The notes under the pieces: model-generated
Databases searched by the model: none
What the model saw: only the letters and a program-made list of their open reading frames with translations
Told to the model about the DNA's origin: nothing
Translations under genes and position numbers: made by a program
Source: an uncultured Pseudomonadota bacterium
GTDB lineage: Bacteria > Myxococcota_A > Polyangia > HGW-17
Length of the DNA stretch: 46,701 nucleotides
Assembly (NCBI GenBank): GCA_938004375.1
Contig: CALKWH010000248.1
Span: 1-46,701 of the forward strand
Direction of reading: 5' to 3'
Shown: piece by piece, positions 41,771-46,701 of the stretch
Numbering within the stretch: the first letter of the stretch is position 1
Layout: every line of letters begins with the position of its first letter

Positions 41771-42970
41771 ATGCGCGGACAGGGATTCATCGGATCGAAC
41801 AGGCTGGCGGCGTGGGCGATGACGGCGGGGCTCCTCGCGCTGGGCGCGTGCGACGACTCGACGGGGTCGAAGAACAACGCGAACAACGTGAACAACGTCA
41901 ACAACGTGAACAACGTCAACAACGTGAACAACGTCAACAACGTCAACAACGTCAACAACGTCAACAACGTGAACAACGTCAACAACGTCAACAACGTCAA
42001 CAACGGCCTGTGCGGTGCCGCCGCGGGCCAGCTCTTCGGCGCGGACCATCCCTGGAACCAGCGGGTGGACGCCGTGGCCATCGACGCAGAAAGCGACGAC
42101 ATCATCACCTACCTCGAGGGGAACCACGCGGCCGCCTGGGCCCAGTTCCGCATCGACGGACCCAGCGACGAGCCGGACAATCTGTATGGCATCACCATCC
42201 TCACGAGCGACGGGACCGCGACGCCGGCGGCGTTCATCCCCACCGACGACCACTGGTCACCCGACTGCGACACGGCGCCGGTGCCGCTGCCCGCCGGTGG
42301 CGCCATCGAGGGCGAGTCCGGCTACACCTGCGACAACGACGGCGACTGCCACCTGATCGTGGTGGACACGACCGCCTGCCGGCTCTACGAGATGTGGCGG
42401 GCCAACGTCGAGGAGGACACCTTCTTCGGCGGCTGCCTCGCGGTGTGGGATCTCGAGGAGACGTACTCGCCCGCCCTGCGCGGGGAGTGCTGCACCAGCG
42501 CCGACGCCGCCGGGCTGCCCATCGCCGCCCACATGTTCGGCCCCGACGAGATCACCGCCGGCGAGATCCGCCACGCGCTGCGGTTCATCCTCCCCAACGA
42601 GAACATGCGCGAGCGCATCTACGTTCGGCCTGCCACCCACAGCACCCAGGCCACCTCCGGCCCCGCCACCGCGCCCCCCTACGGCGCCCGCCTGCGTCTG
42701 CGCGCCGACTTCGACCTGCAGACCCTCAACCCCGCCGCCCAGGTCGTGGCCGTCGCCCTGCAGCGCTACGGCATGATCCTCTCCGACGGCGGGAACCTCA
42801 CCTTCACCGCGCTCAACGATCGCTTCACCGCCCACACCTGGGCCGAGGTGGGCCTGGGCCCACAGGACCTCACCTCCCTCTCGTGGACGGACTTCGAGGT
42901 GGTCGAACTGGGCGAGCGCTTCGCCTGGGACGAGGCCTGCTCCTGCGAACGCACCCCGTCGACGAACTGA
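41771..42970 (+). CDS. Lipoprotein with long Asn-Asn-Val repeat and conserved secreted domain
   Basis: The protein has 399 residues, with GGAGG six bases before ATG 41771. The signal ends at LLALGACDD (lipobox). DNA at 41873-42004 encodes 44 residues, almost all NNV triplets, the longest such linker in the window. It is followed by a globular domain of about 320 residues with motifs HPWNQRVD, CRLYEMWRANV, CLAVWDLEETY, CTSADAAGLPI, GEIRHALRF, YGARLRLRADFDL and QRYGMILSDGGN. From memory, this combination occurs in secreted proteins of several phyla without a firm function. The NNV linker should hold the domain away from the membrane. Confidence 0.83.
   Translation: MRGQGFIGSNRLAAWAMTAGLLALGACDDSTGSKNNANNVNNVNNVNNVNNVNNVNNVNNVNNVNNVNNVNNVNNVNNGLCGAAAGQLFGADHPWNQRVDAVAIDAESDDIITYLEGNHAAAWAQFRIDGPSDEPDNLYGITILTSDGTATPAAFIPTDDHWSPDCDTAPVPLPAGGAIEGESGYTCDNDGDCHLIVVDTTACRLYEMWRANVEEDTFFGGCLAVWDLEETYSPALRGECCTSADAAGLPIAAHMFGPDEITAGEIRHALRFILPNENMRERIYVRPATHSTQATSGPATAPPYGARLRLRADFDLQTLNPAAQVVAVALQRYGMILSDGGNLTFTALNDRFTAHTWAEVGLGPQDLTSLSWTDFEVVELGERFAWDEACSCERTPSTN
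41873..42004 (+). repeat. 9-bp coding repeat (AACAACGTN)n
   Basis: This is 132 bases of AACAACGTC/AACAACGTG in frame. GTG and GTC often alternate, giving an 18-bp higher-order unit. Copy number can change without a frameshift. Shorter versions occur at about 12972-13023 and 14138-14198. Confidence 0.93.
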
Positions 42971-42982
42971 AAGGAACGACCC

Positions 42983-43396
42983 ATGAGATATCCGGTCCTG
43001 CTTCCCCTGTTGCTGTCCATGCTCCTTTTCGGTTGCGGGAGCTCCGGCGGCGGCGGCGGCGACCGCAACCCCAGCACCCCTGACGCGACCTCCGAGCCCG
43101 CGAACCAGAAGGACTCGCTGCCCGGCGGCAGTGGGAGTTTCCTGGGCATGCCCCCCGTGGACCTCGCCTGCGCGACCGACGCGGACTGCACCTTCGGCGC
43201 CTCGGCGCGCTTGATCGAAGGCGCCTGCTGTCACGACTGTCCCTCGTTCCCGGTCAACCTCACTTGGCGCCGGGAGCTGGTGAAGCGCTGCAACGCCCAC
43301 AACGGCGACAGGACCGGGCTCCCCTGCCCCAAGCTCGACTGTCGTCCCATGCTGAAGGTGGGCTGCCGCGACCGTCGATGCGTCGTCGTGGAGTGA
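42983..43396 (+). CDS. Cysteine-rich lipoprotein, unknown function
   Basis: The protein has 137 residues, with AAAGGA before ATG 42983. The signal ends at MLLFGCGSS, a lipobox. A Gly/Ser/Pro-rich linker follows, then a domain with ten cysteines between about residues 62 and 134 (LACATDADC, GACCHDC, VKRCN, PCPKLDC, GCRDRRC). The spacing suggests a compact disulfide-knotted fold. No named family was recognised. The gene follows the NNV lipoprotein by 12 bases, so the pair is likely one transcript. Confidence 0.8.
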   Translation: MRYPVLLPLLLSMLLFGCGSSGGGGGDRNPSTPDATSEPANQKDSLPGGSGSFLGMPPVDLACATDADCTFGASARLIEGACCHDCPSFPVNLTWRRELVKRCNAHNGDRTGLPCPKLDCRPMLKVGCRDRRCVVVE

Positions 43397-43618
43397 CATC
43401 GCCAAATCGGGAAAAACCTGAAATCGGCTCATTTTCGACGCTCCGAACAGGAGTTTTTCACTGTATGGACGGGGTATCCTGGGATCCCGGTTGGACGGTG
43501 TCGTTGCGTAGAAGTCATTAACTATAATTAAATAATTGACAAGAGCGGAAGCATCGGCTATTGTTTTGGTCGCGCAGAAGAGATTTTTATATTATTTGCG
43601 CTAACATGGAGGTTCAAA
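43397..43618 (+). other. AT-rich intergenic region before the LDLa-like gene
   Basis: This 222-base gap is much more AT-rich than its surroundings from 43517 on (for example ACTATAATTAAATAATTG). It holds the promoter at 43536-43564. No terminator for the preceding gene was found. Confidence 0.5.
43536..43564 (+). promoter_or_regulatory. Strong sigma-70-type promoter for the LDLa-like gene
   Basis: TTGACA (43536-43541), a perfect -35 box, and TATTGT (43559-43564) are 17 bases apart. The region is AT-rich. The start codon at 43619 is about 55 bases downstream. This is the best match to the sigma-70 consensus found in the window. Confidence 0.68.
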
Positions 43619-44134
43619 ATGTTTGGAAAAATCATGACGATCATTGCGCTGTTTTCTTTGATGGGTTGTGACGACGGAGGAGATTCGAAGAGCTCCTGCG
43701 AAAACGCCATGGGAAAGTTGGATGCCTGTGGCCTGTTGAGTGACGGTCCCTACGACTGCCGGGACTTCTCGAACTCGTCCGAGGATCGGTGCATCGCCAA
43801 CTGCATCATGCAAGCGAATTGCACGGTCATCGAGGACGCCATATGCAATCAGGTTCAGGACACCACCCTGGCGCAGTGCATGAACGCCTGCGATTCGACC
43901 GAAGAGGAATTCATCTGCGACAACGGCGACGAGATCCCCATGGACTGGAAGTGCGATGGGGCGTACGACTGCGATGACGAGAGTGATGAGCGTGATTGCC
44001 CGGAGCCCGAGATGTTCGCCTGCGGGGATGGGGAAGAGGTCCCGTTGAGTTGGAAGTGTGACGGCGAAGAGGATTGCGCGAACGGCGCCGACGAGGTGGG
44101 TTGTCCGACCTATGCAGAGCTCACCTGTCCCTGA
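43619..44134 (+). CDS. Lipoprotein with two LDL-receptor class A-like repeats
   Basis: The protein has 171 residues. GGAGG lies six bases before ATG 43619. The signal ends at SLMGCDDG (lipobox). A cysteine-rich middle part (about residues 27-94) is followed by two repeats, FICDNGDEIPMDWKC-DGAYDCDDESDERDC and FACGDGEEVPLSWKC-DGEEDCANGADEVGC. These keep the WKCDG core and the acidic calcium-binding end of LDL-receptor class A repeats. The usual first and third cysteines are absent, so each repeat would have two disulfides instead of three. A calcium-dependent binding role is a fair inference. It has its own strong promoter. Confidence 0.85.
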   Translation: MFGKIMTIIALFSLMGCDDGGDSKSSCENAMGKLDACGLLSDGPYDCRDFSNSSEDRCIANCIMQANCTVIEDAICNQVQDTTLAQCMNACDSTEEEFICDNGDEIPMDWKCDGAYDCDDESDERDCPEPEMFACGDGEEVPLSWKCDGEEDCANGADEVGCPTYAELTCP

Positions 44135-44202
44135 TCCTCCAATTGATTACGCGGGTTCATCGTGACAATTGTTCGGGGTTTGCAATGACATGGAGGTTCC
44201 CC

Positions 44203-45573
44203 ATGCGGTTTCGTTCTATTGTTGGTCTCCCGGTCTGGATGTGGTTTTTCTCGTTGTTCGTGGCTTTCGCCGGGTTCTTCGCCTGCGAAAGTGACCAGAA
44301 GTCCGGGTGCGTGCCCGGAAAGGTCGAGAGTTGTCCATGCGTCGGAGGCGCCCAGGGCGTCCAGGTCTGCCTGGAGAGCGAGACCTGGGGCGCCTGTGAT
44401 TGCGGAGGCGAGGACCCCGACGGCGGCGTGGACGGGGACGTCGAGCCCGACGGAGACGAGGACGGGGAGGTCGACCCCGACGCGGACGCGGAGCCCGACG
44501 GGGATCTGCCGCCCGGCGCCTGCGAGGGCGAGCACGAGTGCACGGCGCCCGCGGCCTGCGTGGGCGGCGGCTGCGTGGATCCCGTCGCCGACCCGGAGGC
44601 GTACGTGACGGCGGCTGCGGCCCGCTGCACCTCCTGGGTCTGGACCCTCCAGCTCCCCGCGTTCTTCCCAGGGAACGAGCGCTGCTGCTTCGACTTCAGC
44701 GGGGACGGGATGCCCGATGACGCCTATGGTTCCGTGATGAAGGCGATGTCCTCCTTCCAGGGTGAAGGCCAATCGCCCGAGGTCATGGTGCAGGACTCCA
44801 TCGGGTCCTTCTCGCAGCTGCTGGTCCTGGACTGGGTCATGCTGCCCCAGACCGGGGACGGGGACGTGCGGATCTCCGTCTTCACGGGGGCGCCCAACGC
44901 GGACGGGAGCGTGGGGACCGCCGATCCGGATCAATGGAAGAGCGGCCTGGGGACGGCCTTCCTGGACCCCGCCGGCTTCGGCACCCACGGCTCCCTCTGG
45001 CAGATCAACCAGTCCCAAATCCTGGACCACGTGGTGTCCGGCGCGGGTGGACCCCTGCGGCTGATGCTGCCGGGGCTCTTCGGCGCCGGCCTGCAGCCGA
45101 CGGTCCTCCACGACGTGCGCGTGCTGATCACGCTGCCCGCTGACCCGGATGGTTGCCGGGGCGCCTTCTCCGAGGATGTGCTGGTGGTGGTGGAGGAGGG
45201 CGTGGACTACGTCGCCGGCGGCATGCTCCTGGGGGGGCTGATCCGGTTCGACGAATCCATGACCGCGCTCGATGATGCTCTGCGCACCTGCGCCTGCGCC
45301 GGGGTGGATCCCGGCCAGCCGGTGGTCCAATGGGAGATCACGGACGGACACCTCGAGATCGCCTGCAACGAGGCGAACCTGCCCGACGACGGCAGCGCCT
45401 GCACGGAGCTCGACGATCCCATCTGCGTCTCGGCCCAGATGCAATGCAATTACATCGGCGTGATGCCGCAGTTCTACGACGTGGACCAGGACGGGGACGG
45501 GTTCGAGGAAGCGATGTCCGTGGGGCTGCGGCTCGGGTTCTCGGGCGTCGCCCTGGGCGGCCTGATGGATTGA
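44203..45573 (+). CDS. Large Cys-containing lipoprotein with acidic linker
   Basis: The protein has 456 residues. GGAGG lies six bases before ATG 44203, in a 12-base leader identical to that of the LDLa-like gene. The signal ends near AGFFACESD (probable lipobox). A small cysteine module (CVPGKVESCPCVGG...VCL...WGACDCGG) is followed by an Asp/Gly/Pro-rich linker (PDGDEDGEVDPDADAEPDGD) and a short second cysteine module (ACEGEHECTAP...CVGGGC). The remaining 320 residues form a globular domain of unknown fold with strand-like stretches and an EF-hand-like Asp-rich site near the end (YDVDQDGDGFEEA). No family was recognised for the C-terminal domain. Confidence 0.8.
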   Translation: MRFRSIVGLPVWMWFFSLFVAFAGFFACESDQKSGCVPGKVESCPCVGGAQGVQVCLESETWGACDCGGEDPDGGVDGDVEPDGDEDGEVDPDADAEPDGDLPPGACEGEHECTAPAACVGGGCVDPVADPEAYVTAAAARCTSWVWTLQLPAFFPGNERCCFDFSGDGMPDDAYGSVMKAMSSFQGEGQSPEVMVQDSIGSFSQLLVLDWVMLPQTGDGDVRISVFTGAPNADGSVGTADPDQWKSGLGTAFLDPAGFGTHGSLWQINQSQILDHVVSGAGGPLRLMLPGLFGAGLQPTVLHDVRVLITLPADPDGCRGAFSEDVLVVVEEGVDYVAGGMLLGGLIRFDESMTALDDALRTCACAGVDPGQPVVQWEITDGHLEIACNEANLPDDGSACTELDDPICVSAQMQCNYIGVMPQFYDVDQDGDGFEEAMSVGLRLGFSGVALGGLMD

Positions 45574-45653
45574 CTGGTCAAAAGTATAAAATATTACTCC
45601 CCGCCGGCATGGCCGGCATGATCACCTTCGTCCAGTGTCCGTGACCGGCGCGC

Positions 45654-46701
<1,048 letters not shown>

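Overview
This is 46.7 kb of high-GC DNA, probably from a Myxococcota/Bradymonadales-like (former deltaproteobacterial) genome and probably a metagenomic or draft contig. The taxonomic pointers are six-cysteine 'CGDG' modules, MopE-type metal-binding modules, an IgGFc-binding-type domain, Asn-Asn-Val repeat linkers, a Hanks-type kinase fused to an AAA ATPase, and many lipoproteins. The assignment is inferred from family content only. The first 44 bases are not genomic: positions 11-44 are an Illumina read-2 adapter and the ten bases before it look like an index end. The window therefore starts at a contig end.

Layout. (1) 45-2221, minus: a truncated TPR protein and a cysteine-module/SBBP-propeller lipoprotein. 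(2) 2389-11388, plus: grpE interrupted by an in-frame TAG, dnaK, a large Ser/Thr kinase, an exported basic protein, and an M50 protease translationally coupled to a zinc-ribbon membrane protein. (3) 11458-12756, minus: a metal-sensor-like (Spy/CnrX type) protein, an anti-sigma candidate and an ECF sigma factor. Divergent from these at 12892-16703 are three surface lipoproteins (vWA; MopE plus IgGFc-like; PKD). (4) 16770-20384, minus: a YD-repeat lipoprotein and dnaJ. Divergent from them is an 18-repeat Sel1 lipoprotein (20571-22709). (5) 22800-36314, minus: two small lipoproteins, deacetylase/hybrid histidine kinase/PilZ, an M24 aminopeptidase, a Lon-domain lipoprotein, an NDP-forming acyl-CoA synthetase, a lipoate-ligase-like protein, an unknown small protein and an aminotransferase. 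(6) 36614-38542: a short radical SAM protein and a family 2 glycosyltransferase, converging on a terminator. (7) 38814-45573: an RCC1-propeller lipoprotein and a run of mostly small lipoproteins, including a 37-residue one and one with two LDL-receptor class A-like repeats. (8) 45654-46701, minus: the C-terminal part of ClpB, running off the window.

How the genes may work together. Pieces of one protein-repair system (GrpE, DnaK, DnaJ, ClpB) are scattered through the window. The Hsp70 parts are all non-canonical: split GrpE, tail-less DnaK and DnaJ with half a zinc finger. They may form a specialised second set. Much of the rest is cell-surface or periplasmic: about fifteen predicted lipoproteins, several built as a repeat stalk plus a binding domain. 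The ECF triad is placed to respond to an envelope or metal signal and may control the divergent metal-binding lipoproteins.

The most notable non-gene structures are: near-identical hexanucleotide arrays at three of five convergent gene junctions; an 89/90-bp tandem repeat that copies the end of the lipoate-ligase-like gene; a 14-bp triple repeat between divergent lipoprotein genes; and a 16-bp perfect palindrome over the stop codon of the 37-residue lipoprotein. The strongest protein-level oddity is a lipoprotein carrying an apparently intact Lon Ser-Lys dyad without an AAA module. No tRNA, rRNA, CRISPR array or transposase was seen.
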